Positions 25,395-33,995 of a stretch of DNA of 64,000 bases are shown here, piece by piece. Source of the stretch: Lacticaseibacillus baoqingensis. GTDB lineage: Bacteria; Bacillota; Bacilli; Lactobacillales; Lactobacillaceae. Numbering within the stretch: the stretch's first letter is position 1; each line of letters begins with the position of its first letter. The notes under the pieces were generated by a model. That model was not told the DNA's origin. It made no database searches and worked only from the letters and a program-made list of their open reading frames with translations. The position numbers and the translations under genes were made by a program. The DNA lies in the NCBI RefSeq assembly GCF_003946165.1, contig NZ_RHOI01000003.1:79433-143432 (forward strand), written 5' to 3'.

Positions 25395-26306
25395 CTATTG
25401 TTGCGTGGTCGATGCGGAAACGGTCACGGTTTGTTGTTCGTTGGTTTGCAGATTCGTCACGGTGAAGGTGTACACCCCATTACTGTCACCGCTGGCAGCG
25501 ATCGCATATTGATCGCTAGGATAACGTTGCGCCACTAGCGCTTGAGCTTGATCAAGTGTCAATGCCGCACTGCTGCTGGAAGCAGCGGCACTGGACTGAC
25601 TGCTGGCACTGCTGGAAGCGGCCGCTTCACTGCTGCTATCGGCACTCACCGAGGAATTGTAATCAGTGCTCGGGGTGCTGGATGCCGGCGTTGACGACTC
25701 GGTTTCTGCACTGGTGTCTTGGGCGGCTGCCGTTGCGCTGACACTATCGACGGTATCTGTGGCGGTTTTCAGCTTCAGCCACTGACCGAGATAGTCATAG
25801 CTGCTCGGATGTTTAGCCGTTAAGCGCACCTGATTGTTCAAGGTATCGTTAAGCGTTTGCGGGTAAGCTTTGTGGCCTTGGCCATAACGGCTCATTTTCT
25901 CCGGCAGCGCATCATTATAATCGGCAGTTGACGCATAATCACACCGTACGGCACTGGTGCTTGACAAGGTCAATTGTTTGCCGCTTTTGGTGTAAGTGCC
26001 GCTGTCAACGAGCATGACCACGGTATTGCCGGTCGTGACGATTTGGCGGGCAAAACGGTGCTTGGACTTGAATTGCAATAAGATCTTGACGGTTTCACCG
26101 TTTTGCGTCGTGCTTGTCGCATAGATCCCGGTATCCATTTGCGGGGTGGTATCGATCACGCTGGTACTAACGGCACTGTTGGTGTCGTTAGGTCCTTGGA
26201 CCTTGGCACCGCGAAAGATCAAAAACAAGCCACCAACCAATATGATGATGACCAGGATCAATAACGCGGGTAGTCCCCAATTTTTCTTTCGGTGCTGGCG
26301 TCGCAT
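25395..26306 (-). CDS. Membrane-anchored extracellular protein with Ser-rich linker
   Basis: A 303-residue protein not assigned to a named family. A basic N-terminus is followed by one membrane helix (about 11-32). Then come a globular region (about 50-185), a Ser/Ala linker of about 60 residues, and a C-terminal domain LTLDQAQALVAQRYP.. that resembles PepSY-like modules. The topology is N-in with the bulk outside. It is monocistronic with a strong terminator. A role in wall or protease control is only a guess. Confidence 0.7.
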   Translation of the reverse strand: MRRQHRKKNWGLPALLILVIIILVGGLFLIFRGAKVQGPNDTNSAVSTSVIDTTPQMDTGIYATSTTQNGETVKILLQFKSKHRFARQIVTTGNTVVMLVDSGTYTKSGKQLTLSSTSAVRCDYASTADYNDALPEKMSRYGQGHKAYPQTLNDTLNNQVRLTAKHPSSYDYLGQWLKLKTATDTVDSVSATAAAQDTSAETESSTPASSTPSTDYNSSVSADSSSEAAASSSASSQSSAAASSSSAALTLDQAQALVAQRYPSDQYAIAASGDSNGVYTFTVTNLQTNEQQTVTVSASTTQQ

Positions 26307-26411
26307 AGTGACCCTCCAATGAATGATAATTATGTTTACTATAACGCGTCTGGTGCAACTGAGGGAAGTTTCTCAGCAGATTTTAAGGTAAAATTGACTT
26401 GAGGTGAACTT

Positions 26412-27344
26412 ATGCAAACACAATATCAGATCAACGCCCGCCAATTGCAACCGACCACGACTGCCGGCCAATGGCTGCGGGTTTGCGCACCAGACAAAGA
26501 CGAACTCGAAGCACTGGCCAACCACTATCAACTGCCCTTTGATTACTGGCATGCCGGGTTGGATCCGCATGAAGACCCGCGCGTCGTCGGCGTCCACCCA
26601 GAGGCCCAACATCCCACTTTAGTGGTGGTCCGCGTGCCTTTTGCCACCCATAATGCCCAAGGCGATCAAGTCTTTGAAACGAAACCATTAGCCTTGATCT
26701 TGGTCAAAGACCAGCTGATCACAGTCGCCGCTCAGCCATTGGCTGTCGTCGACGCCTTTATCGCCAAAAAGCGCGCCGTTGACGACGCCGAAGATCTGGC
26801 TTTGGCGCTGATCCAAGCCGTATTGGATGAATTTGTTGCCAATACCGATCAAATGGATGCGCAAACTCGCGACATGGAAACGCGCCTGGCCACCGCGGCG
26901 CGCAATACCTTATTATATGAGATCATCGCCTTAGAGCGCAGCTTGGTGTATTTTGACTCAGCCTTGACCATGACCCAAGCCGTGGTCAAAAAACTGGCCG
27001 CCAGCGCCCGCGTCTTCACCACCGACGCCCATTTATACCGCCTGCACGCCGTCAATGTGGAATGCGGCCAAGCCTTGACAGTGGTCAATTGCAGCCGAGC
27101 GCTGCTGGATCAATATAACACGGCTGTCAGCGCGATCGTCGGGAATAATTTGAATTTGATCATGAAAGTGTTGACCAGCGTTTCGATCATCATGACCATC
27201 CCGGCGATCGTCAGCGGGATCTGGGGCATGAATACTTGGCTGCCTTTTCGGACTGGCATGACCGGCTTTTTCTTTTTGCTGGGCTTGATCGGGGTGTTAT
27301 GCGGCTCATGCGCTTGGCTGTTGAAGAAAAAAGGGTATTTCTGA
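26412..27344 (+). CDS. corA: CorA-family divalent cation transporter
   Basis: A 310-residue CorA-type Mg2+ channel protein: large acidic cytosolic N-terminal part, long helices, and two C-terminal membrane helices with the pore signature G272-M-N274 in GIWGMNT. The usual MPE loop is absent, replaced by TWLPFRTGMT, as in some divergent CorA proteins. Ribosome-binding site GAGGTGA. It is divergent from the Ser-rich protein gene. No clear terminator follows. Confidence 0.88.
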   Translation: MQTQYQINARQLQPTTTAGQWLRVCAPDKDELEALANHYQLPFDYWHAGLDPHEDPRVVGVHPEAQHPTLVVVRVPFATHNAQGDQVFETKPLALILVKDQLITVAAQPLAVVDAFIAKKRAVDDAEDLALALIQAVLDEFVANTDQMDAQTRDMETRLATAARNTLLYEIIALERSLVYFDSALTMTQAVVKKLAASARVFTTDAHLYRLHAVNVECGQALTVVNCSRALLDQYNTAVSAIVGNNLNLIMKVLTSVSIIMTIPAIVSGIWGMNTWLPFRTGMTGFFFLLGLIGVLCGSCAWLLKKKGYF

Positions 27345-27437
27345 CCCGCACCCATGCCGCATCGCGGCGGATGGCGCTATTAATCTTGGCGCAACTGCGC
27401 TAAACTGAGGCTATCTATTTTTAAAGGGGTTCTGTGT

Positions 27438-28382
27438 TTGACTGCATTTTTATCTAGTGTCTTCGGTGTTTTAGAGATCTTGATCTTGATCGCCATTGGT
27501 TATGGGTTAACGGCGGTGGGGTGGTTTGATGACCGCTCCAGCCGCTTGATTGCCAAAGTTGTCACCCAAGTCGCGTTGCCTGCTTATATGATCGTCACGA
27601 TCACGCAAAAATTCACCGCCCAGCAATTGCTGACGCTATTGCCGGACTTGCGCTTTCCAGTGCTGTCGATGGCCATTTTGTTTGGCCTTTCGTTTGGCGT
27701 TTGTCGCGCCTTGGCAGTTCCTAAAGGACGGCGCGGGTTATTCAAGTCCATGTTTTTCAACTCGAATACGGTGTTTATCGGTTTGCCGGTGAATATGGCA
27801 CTGTTTGGCCCGAAAAGCCTGCCTTATGTGTTGGTGTATTACATGGCCAACACCACGATCTTTTGGACCATTGGGGTGTATTTGATCCAAGCGGATGGAC
27901 CCAAACCGGCCCACTTTGACCTGAAACAAGTGCTGGGAAAAGTCTTTTCCCCACCATTGTTAGGCTTTATCGTCGGTGTGATCTTCGTGTTATTACATAT
28001 CCAATTACCTGATTTTTTAATGAGCGACCTCACTTATGTCGGCGACCTCACCATTCCCGGTTCGATGTTTTTCATCGGCATCGCGGTGTATCAAGCCGGC
28101 TTGCGCAATATCCGCTTCAACCGGGAACTGCTGGGGATCTTTGCCGGCCGCTTCGTACTGGCCCCGATCGTCATGTATCTGCTGGTATTTTTGGCGCCGG
28201 TGCCGACGATCATGAAACAAGTCTTCGTATTGCAATCGGCAATGCCGGTGATGACCAATGCCCCGGTAGTGGCCAAATTATATGGTGCTGATGCCAGCAC
28301 GGCGTCGATCACCGTCAGTGCCACGACGCTGTTTGCCATGGTCGTGATCCCGATCGTGATGTTAGTCGCGCAAACCTTATAG
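27438..28382 (+). CDS. AEC-family transporter (third copy, divergent)
   Basis: A 314-residue auxin-efflux-type carrier with the same overall pattern as the two mleP proteins (GYGLTAVGWFDD, NSNTVFIGLPVNMALFG) but clearly divergent. The start is TTG with AAAGGGG eight bases upstream. No enzyme gene accompanies it, so the transported acid is unknown. Its end is only about 55 bp before the left hairpin of the TnpB element, and no terminator is visible. Confidence 0.85.
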   Translation: MTAFLSSVFGVLEILILIAIGYGLTAVGWFDDRSSRLIAKVVTQVALPAYMIVTITQKFTAQQLLTLLPDLRFPVLSMAILFGLSFGVCRALAVPKGRRGLFKSMFFNSNTVFIGLPVNMALFGPKSLPYVLVYYMANTTIFWTIGVYLIQADGPKPAHFDLKQVLGKVFSPPLLGFIVGVIFVLLHIQLPDFLMSDLTYVGDLTIPGSMFFIGIAVYQAGLRNIRFNRELLGIFAGRFVLAPIVMYLLVFLAPVPTIMKQVFVLQSAMPVMTNAPVVAKLYGADASTASITVSATTLFAMVVIPIVMLVAQTL

Positions 28383-28436
28383 GAGATTATTAACAGTAAT
28401 CAATAACGTCGAATAGTGTGTTAATTTGTAGTAAAT

Positions 28437-29912
28437 AGTCGTTCTGCGGTAATCAAGTGGAAGGCAGAATGACTAAGTGCTGTGAAATGGTAAACTCGTG
28501 AAAAATCGCTGACTGATGCATGGACAGATGATGACGGTTTTCATCATGTCTCGACAGGGTATCCTTATCTTAATTTGCTATGATATCTATAAGCAAGTTG
28601 GAGGTGAAACCATGTTGAGAACGCACAAGATCCGGTGCTACCCGAACGCGACGATGCGCCGCGTATTGGAGCAAGCATGCGATTATCGCCGCTATTGTTA
28701 CAATCAGGCGCTTGCCACGTGGAATGAGCTGTACGACGCGTCACTCGTGCTGGCAGATAAGACGGCGCGGCCTAACGAACGTCAAGTCCGCAATGAGTTA
28801 GTTAACAACAAAGCAGACTGGCAATACAGTCGTTCAGCACGGATCTTGCAATTAGCAGTACACGATTTAGCCCAGGCTTGGGCAAATTTCTTCAACCCTG
28901 AGATGCCAGAACATCGCAAGCCGCGGTTCAAGTCGAAGAAGCGCAGTCGCTACGGATTCAAGACCGACAGAGCGATGGTCGTTAATGATAAGTTGCGGTT
29001 GGATAAACCGCATGGCTATCGTGATCGATGGTACGACATCCGCTTGGCTGAGAAACCACGTTGGCCAGGGACTATTAAACTCGCTGCTATCGTCAAAGAA
29101 GCAGATGGTTATTATGTTTGCCTAAGTATCGATGTCAGTCAGCCTGAGCCATTACCGGAAAGCCAACACGTATGTGGCGTTGATGCCAACATTGGTCAAT
29201 TCGTCTATAACGATGGTGAGGCAATGGCTGCAATTCGCGGATTGACCGAGCAACTGGTCAGTTTATATCACCGCGTGTCCTTGTACCAGCGGCGGCTCGC
29301 CCGCAAACGTCTAGCGAATCCTAAGCACTTTCGCTCTAACAACTATTGCGCAACGAAAACCAAGTTGCAGCGGACCTATCAGAAAGTGACGCGGATTCAA
29401 AACGACCTCTTGCAGAAATTCACAACGATGCTGGTGAAGGCTAACGGCACCCTCGCCATTGAAGACTTGGACGTTAAGCATATGAAGATGAACCAGCGAC
29501 TGGCGAAGAATTTACATCGCTCGTTGTTCGGTCGCTTCAAACTGCTGATGAAGGACAAGGCGCAATGGTATGGCCGCCAGCTGATTATAGTTGATCGGTT
29601 CTACCCTAGCACACAGCGATGCAGTCGTTGTGGGTTAGTGAAAACCGGTGACGATAAACTGACCTTAGCCGGTAATGTCCTTCACGGCACGAAACATCAC
29701 GAGTTTCATTGTTACGGCTGTGGTGCTCAACTTGAGCGTGACGAGAATGCCGTACAGAACTTGATTCAATATGCTCAAGGGCAGGCTATGTCCTAAAGGT
29801 TCAAGAGCCAGTCAATGTTGCAAGGTGACTACCGACGTAAGCATACTGGTGTTAACGGGATCGAATAAAATACTGAATGTACAACTAAGAAAGGAAAAAT
29901 ATAATCCTTTAC
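28437..29912 (+). mobile_element. Solitary IS200/IS605-type element carrying tnpB only
   Basis: Approximate bounds: an upstream hairpin at 28437-28474 (AGTCGTTCTGC facing GCAGAATGACT, one mismatch) and a downstream hairpin at 29890-29910 (AAAGGA..TCCTTT). Such subterminal hairpins replace inverted repeats in this superfamily. There is no tnpA, so mobility would need a transposase from elsewhere. The exact ends cannot be fixed without related copies. Confidence 0.6.
28612..29796 (+). CDS. tnpB: TnpB, RNA-guided endonuclease of IS605 family
   Basis: A 394-residue TnpB, ancestral to Cas12. The RuvC site is intact: D191 in CGVDANIG, E284 in LAIEDLD and D377 in LERDENAVQNL. A zinc ribbon CSRCG..CYGCG lies at 337-371. 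I start at ATG 28612 with GGAGGTGAAA; the longer frame from 28516 has no site. All catalytic residues are present, so it may still cut DNA guided by an omega RNA normally encoded at the 3' end of the element. No tnpA is nearby. Confidence 0.93.
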   Translation: MLRTHKIRCYPNATMRRVLEQACDYRRYCYNQALATWNELYDASLVLADKTARPNERQVRNELVNNKADWQYSRSARILQLAVHDLAQAWANFFNPEMPEHRKPRFKSKKRSRYGFKTDRAMVVNDKLRLDKPHGYRDRWYDIRLAEKPRWPGTIKLAAIVKEADGYYVCLSIDVSQPEPLPESQHVCGVDANIGQFVYNDGEAMAAIRGLTEQLVSLYHRVSLYQRRLARKRLANPKHFRSNNYCATKTKLQRTYQKVTRIQNDLLQKFTTMLVKANGTLAIEDLDVKHMKMNQRLAKNLHRSLFGRFKLLMKDKAQWYGRQLIIVDRFYPSTQRCSRCGLVKTGDDKLTLAGNVLHGTKHHEFHCYGCGAQLERDENAVQNLIQYAQGQAMS

Positions 29913-29957
29913 TAGTGTCATTAGACATTCTTCCACATTTTATATAGCAGGCATGCG
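29797..29957 (+). ncRNA. Possible omega RNA / right end of the TnpB element
   Basis: In IS605 elements the guide RNA overlaps the end of tnpB and runs through the right end. This 160-bp non-coding stretch follows directly and includes a terminal hairpin at 29890-29910, after which the guide sequence would lie. Assignment rests on position and general knowledge of the family. Confidence 0.35.
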
Positions 29958-30419
29958 ATGCGGTATCTGATCTTGCTGTTGTCTGTCTTGACTTTAAGCG
30001 CCTGCCACCGCAAGCCGCCTGCCGCTGCCCCTGCGCCAACGCCTGCCGCTTCCAGCCGCGCTTCCCACGCCTCCGCCTCTAAGCGTTTGCAAGCACAGGT
30101 GGCTGACTTATTAGGGCATGCATTTGTAGATCGCGCCGATCACTCACAGGCGTTGGTGTTTACGGCGTCAACCAGCGGCTATTTTATGGATGTGCAAACG
30201 CGGTCTGCTGGTCAAACTTTTACCACCAGCGATGCCGGGATCTTTGCCGCTGATATCACCGTCAGCCAGCTCACCTACACCATCAAAGGCCAAGCCCAAC
30301 CGCATGCCGCCACTGGGACGATGCAGTTTGTCAAACGCTCGGCGACGACGATCCAGCAACTGCCTGATGGGCCCGTTTATCGCCGCGTTAAAAACGACGA
30401 CTTAAGTACGATTAAATAA
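29958..30419 (+). CDS. Small lipoprotein
   Basis: A 153-residue predicted lipoprotein: N-terminal hydrophobic signal with lipobox LSAC (lipidated C16), a Pro/Ala/Ser linker of about 30 residues, then a globular domain with no recognised family. There is no clear ribosome-binding site before the ATG, and the TnpB element ends only tens of bases upstream, so the original promoter and leader may have been displaced. It precedes WxL locus 1 but a terminator separates them. Confidence 0.65.
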   Translation: MRYLILLLSVLTLSACHRKPPAAAPAPTPAASSRASHASASKRLQAQVADLLGHAFVDRADHSQALVFTASTSGYFMDVQTRSAGQTFTTSDAGIFAADITVSQLTYTIKGQAQPHAATGTMQFVKRSATTIQQLPDGPVYRRVKNDDLSTIK

Positions 30420-30428
30420 GTCTTTCCT

Positions 30429-30452
30429 GCCACTGATGAAGTGGCTTTTTTA
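30429..30452 (+). terminator. Terminator of the lipoprotein gene
   Basis: GCCACT pairs with AGTGGC and is followed by six T. Confidence 0.8.
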
Positions 30453-30514
30453 TTATTTTTATTGTTATCAGTTATAATCACAAATCATTTATAAATTATA
30501 TTTGTGTCATTCTA

Positions 30515-30543
30515 TTGATTATTGATATTTAGCTTGATAAACT
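30515..30543 (+). promoter_or_regulatory. Putative promoter of WxL locus 1
   Basis: TTGATT and TAAACT with 17 bp spacing in a very AT-rich stretch. A dyad CACAAAT..ATTTGTG (30479-30506) just upstream may be an operator. Confidence 0.35.
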
Positions 30544-30574
30544 AAATCGACAAATCAATCAGGAGGAGATTTTT

Positions 30575-31162
30575 TTGAAACTGACAACGCTTCTTTTCAC
30601 CGCCGCCTTGCTGCTTGGCAGCACTGCTGTGGCAGCCACCCCTGTGAAAGCCGCCGAAACCGAAGCCGTGGTGACGGTTCAAGACCCTGGCGATGCAGGG
30701 CAATTGACCTTGCAATCTGCCCCAGAATTCAATTTCGGCACCGTCAAGGCCGTCGAGATCTATAACGGCTTTGATAAAGACCAGCTGACCACCAATAAAG
30801 ACTTAGTCATTGTCGATGGCCGTCCTGCCAACCTGCAAGGCGGCTGGACGTTGACCACCAGCTTGGCGCCTTTTAGCAAAGCTGACGACGCCAAGCAGAC
30901 ACTGGCGCAGTCGACCCTGCAGCTGACAGGCAAAAACACGGTGTTAGCCCTCGACGAACTGCTGACCTCTGATGCTGCAACGCCAGGCGCCTTGGCCTAT
31001 GACGGCCAGCGCGGGACCTTGACGCTGCCGGCTGCTGCCATCAGCGCGCACTTGACGCAAGCGGCGACCCCTAACGCCAGCGTCAGCGATGGCGATCATT
31101 ACGTCGCAAAGCTGACTTGGACACTGACGCCGGCAGTTGCTGCCAGCGCCTTGGGTAATTAA
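30575..31162 (+). CDS. WxL-domain surface protein
   Basis: A 195-residue secreted protein. It has a signal peptide (cleavage near VKA-AE) and a WxL domain covering most of the protein, with GGWTLTTSL and the C-terminal YVAKLTWTLTPA. WxL domains bind peptidoglycan non-covalently and associate with DUF916 partners. The start is TTG with AGGAGGAG. It is first in WxL locus 1, followed by an intrinsic terminator and then the DUF916 gene, so it is likely made in excess over its partners. Confidence 0.9.
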   Translation: MKLTTLLFTAALLLGSTAVAATPVKAAETEAVVTVQDPGDAGQLTLQSAPEFNFGTVKAVEIYNGFDKDQLTTNKDLVIVDGRPANLQGGWTLTTSLAPFSKADDAKQTLAQSTLQLTGKNTVLALDELLTSDAATPGALAYDGQRGTLTLPAAAISAHLTQAATPNASVSDGDHYVAKLTWTLTPAVAASALGN

Positions 31163-31182
31163 TGCACACACCTGCTGTTTGT

Positions 31183-31214
31183 GGGGCTGGACGCGCTGCG
31201 GCCAGCCCTTTTTT
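31183..31214 (+). terminator. Internal terminator/attenuator in WxL locus 1
   Basis: GGGCTGG pairs with CCAGCCC and is followed by six T. It lies between the WxL gene and the DUF916 gene, 13 bp before the latter's start. Partial read-through would set the ratio of the products. Confidence 0.75.
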
Positions 31215-31227
31215 AGGGGGAAAATCC

Positions 31228-32196
31228 ATGCTGATCCGATTACTCGTGCTGATCGGCTTGCTATTAGGATGGCAATCGGCGCAACCAGTTGCCGCTGCAG
31301 GGGCAGAATTCACGCTGCAACCCGCGGCCAAAGCCGATCAACAACAAGGCTATTTCAAATTCCGCGCCCAACCTGGCGACCACCGCGATGTTTCGGTGAT
31401 CATCACCAACACCAGTGCCGCTGCCAAAACGTATCACCTAAACGTCGTAAACGCCGGCGTCAGCGCCAATGGCCAATTGACCTACACGCCTGATGCGCAC
31501 CTGACCAAAACATCTGGGCCCTTGCTACCAGCGATGGTGACCTTCCCGCAAAAAACCGTCACCATCCCGGCTCACCACAGCCAAGCGGTGACCGCAACGT
31601 TAACGGTGCCAGCGACCACGTTTGTCGGCGAACGCCTAGGCGCTATTGCCGTCACCGCAGCAGCACCCGCCACTAACAACCAGAATGCGCTGCAAAACCG
31701 CTTTACCATGGCGGTGCCGCTGGATGTGACCATCGCCCAAGCGATCACCACCCGGCCGCAATTGACCTTGACCAAAGCCGGTTTTGCCAAAGCGCGGGTG
31801 AGTGCCGACTTAGCCAATCATACGGCACGCTTATTCGGCGAGATCACGCTCAACGCCCAAGTGCGTAATGCCGCTGGCAAAGTCGTGACCACCCAAAAAC
31901 TGACCAAAGCCCAAATGGCGCCTAACGCGATCATGGCCTTAGCCATCCCGCTGTCAGCCGCCAAGTTGGCGCCAGGCCGCTATCAACTGGCCGTCAGCTT
32001 AACTTCCGGCCAACAGCACTACCAACTCAGTGATCACTTCACGATCACCGCCGCCCAAGCGCAAGCAGCCGCGGCCAAGCCGACTGCGGCCGCCTTGCCA
32101 TGGTGGGTCTATGGGCTGATCGCCTTAGTCGCGGCCTTGGTTGCAGTAATCGTTTGGCTGTTATTAAGGAGGCCTCGTCATGACCACCGCGCTTAA
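31228..32196 (+). CDS. DUF916/DUF3324 WxL-partner membrane protein
   Basis: A 322-residue cell-surface protein: signal peptide, an N-terminal DUF916 (now WxLIP-type) domain starting FTLQPAAKADQQQGYFKF, a second beta domain, and a C-terminal membrane helix LPWWVYGLIALVAALVA followed by a basic tail. Such proteins bind WxL proteins and peptidoglycan. I start at ATG 31228 with AGGGGGA; the open frame begins at 31162 but would include the terminator. Its end overlaps the next gene by 17 bp. Confidence 0.9.
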   Translation: MLIRLLVLIGLLLGWQSAQPVAAAGAEFTLQPAAKADQQQGYFKFRAQPGDHRDVSVIITNTSAAAKTYHLNVVNAGVSANGQLTYTPDAHLTKTSGPLLPAMVTFPQKTVTIPAHHSQAVTATLTVPATTFVGERLGAIAVTAAAPATNNQNALQNRFTMAVPLDVTIAQAITTRPQLTLTKAGFAKARVSADLANHTARLFGEITLNAQVRNAAGKVVTTQKLTKAQMAPNAIMALAIPLSAAKLAPGRYQLAVSLTSGQQHYQLSDHFTITAAQAQAAAAKPTAAALPWWVYGLIALVAALVAVIVWLLLRRPRHDHRA

Positions 32197-33931
32197 CCTT
32201 TATGTGAGCGGTGCAGGCGGCACAGTTGCGCCTGGCCAGCTTTTGCCCCCGGAGGCGGCCGCGCTGCCAGCGCTTGGTGCCGCCAGTGATCATTGGTTGA
32301 TCGGTTATGGCTTATTGCTGCTGGTGCTGATCATCGCAGGGCTCACCCGCCGCCACCGCCAATGGCTGCGCCGCTTGGCTTGGTTGCTCGGGTTATCGGC
32401 GCTGGGGATGGTGGCAGCCCCGCAGGCGGTACATGCCGCCAGCTTGCCAGACCTTAATTATGCGCAAGTCTCCCAATGGCGCCCTAACCGCTATGCCCAG
32501 ACCCCGCCAGGCGATTATGACCACATTGGCTTTACGCCAGCGACTCACAGCGGCGGTTCCATGACCGTCAAAGCCAACACCCCGCTTGATCTTACCGCCA
32601 CGTATCACCGCACGATGCTGCAAGACTTGTGGCAAGACGTGAAGTTTGAGCTGATCATCTGGCGCGTGGCGCCACAGACGCCTTATCAAGCCCAAGAAGT
32701 GTACCGTGAAGCCCACACCGCGCAACTCGGCGGCTTTCAATATGATATCCCAATTGGGTTCCACTTCACGCCTACAATCGGCGGGGTGTACTTTTTCCAG
32801 TATTATTCGGCGAACCATGCCGTGGCCACCGCACCAACGCGCCTCATGGTGACGCAAACCGCCGAACAGCTGACGATCCAAGCGCCAGACGTCATTTTCC
32901 CAACGACTGGCGCCCTCCCAGATGCCCAAGCGCGGGCCATTTTCACCCCAGCAGACGCGACGGCAACCGTTTCTTGGCGGATCTTGTTGAACCGGATCAA
33001 GCTGTCCCAAGCACAAGGGGATGTCATCGGCTTGCACGCGTCGATCCCGACGCTGATCAACCAATCGCCGACTACTCCAGGCTTGAATGACACCTTATCT
33101 GCGACTGGCGCCGGCATCCCCCAAGCCAAAACGATCGCCGTTGGCGGCTTGGCGGCCATTTCCACCACCATGGCCGCCATCCCGGCGACTGGCTTAACGC
33201 ACAGCACCCAAGGGCTGACGGCCGCCGCCGCCAATTATCCCCCAGCCACATGGGAATACCATTGGCACCTTTACCCGTCAACGCGCTTAGGCAATGGGCA
33301 ATTGGTCCGCGATGAAAATGGCAAACAAACCCTCAATGCCTATGCAGGGGTCATCAACGCCGCTGGTGAAACCAACACCCTCAGTGATCAAGCCGTCGCC
33401 TTTACGCTCACCAAACCAGGCAGCTTATTGCAAAAACTGACCCAAGCCACCGCCAACGGAACGCCCATGATCCTCCAACTGGAACTCAAGGCGATCATCG
33501 CCGGCCATGAAGCAACGATCACTTCTAATTACGCCAGCGTGGCCATTGCGCCTGATCCTGGCAGCCTCAATTTAGAAAGCGTCCCAGAAACCCTCCATTG
33601 GCAAATGACGTCGCTGGATGTCTACGACCACACGCCACAAGCGCTGCAGCCTGACCAGCCGCTAACGATCACCGACACCCATGACCAGCCGCATTGGACG
33701 TTAAGCGCGCGCTTGCACAGCGACCAAGCCTTTCCTTTTGCCTTGCGCATCAATCAAACGCCTTTGCCGCTCAACGGGCCGGCACAAGTGTTGACCAGCA
33801 TGACTGTCGCCGAGTATCAGCAACGCCCACAGCTGTTGCTGACGCCGACGGCTGCCACCGCTGCTGGTGATTATCACGCCGCCATTGAATGGACGCTTGC
33901 CGCTAATGTGCCAGCAGACGCGTTGCCATAA
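32180..33931 (+). CDS. WxL-domain protein with fused sorting-signal-like N-terminus
   Basis: A 583-residue surface protein. The ATG has AAGGAGG. Residues 1-65 look like the end of a small sortase substrate: LPALG at 29-33, a membrane helix at about 39-55, then TRRHRQ. A second hydrophobic stretch at about 68-86 ends in VHAAS, like a signal peptide. The remaining 500 residues are extracellular beta domains with a C-terminal WxL domain (PHWTLSARL and YHAAIEWTLAAN). In other WxL loci the small LPxTG protein is a separate gene, so this appears to be a fusion. The internal TTG near codon 66 has no ribosome-binding site. Confidence 0.85.
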   Translation: MTTALNLYVSGAGGTVAPGQLLPPEAAALPALGAASDHWLIGYGLLLLVLIIAGLTRRHRQWLRRLAWLLGLSALGMVAAPQAVHAASLPDLNYAQVSQWRPNRYAQTPPGDYDHIGFTPATHSGGSMTVKANTPLDLTATYHRTMLQDLWQDVKFELIIWRVAPQTPYQAQEVYREAHTAQLGGFQYDIPIGFHFTPTIGGVYFFQYYSANHAVATAPTRLMVTQTAEQLTIQAPDVIFPTTGALPDAQARAIFTPADATATVSWRILLNRIKLSQAQGDVIGLHASIPTLINQSPTTPGLNDTLSATGAGIPQAKTIAVGGLAAISTTMAAIPATGLTHSTQGLTAAAANYPPATWEYHWHLYPSTRLGNGQLVRDENGKQTLNAYAGVINAAGETNTLSDQAVAFTLTKPGSLLQKLTQATANGTPMILQLELKAIIAGHEATITSNYASVAIAPDPGSLNLESVPETLHWQMTSLDVYDHTPQALQPDQPLTITDTHDQPHWTLSARLHSDQAFPFALRINQTPLPLNGPAQVLTSMTVAEYQQRPQLLLTPTAATAAGDYHAAIEWTLAANVPADALP

Positions 33932-33935
33932 ACCT

Positions 33936-33972
33936 AAAAACAGCAGCTATCAATATGATAGCTGCTGTTTTT
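33936..33972. terminator. Bidirectional terminator between WxL locus 1 and lexA
   Basis: AAAAACAGCAGCTATC pairs perfectly with GATAGCTGCTGTTTTT around a five-base loop. Confidence 0.95.
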
Positions 33973-33995
33973 GCGTGGCGCATGCCGCGATGAGG

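Noticed and set aside
27345..27380. Hairpin after corA as a terminator
   Set aside because: The stem is short and no T-run follows.
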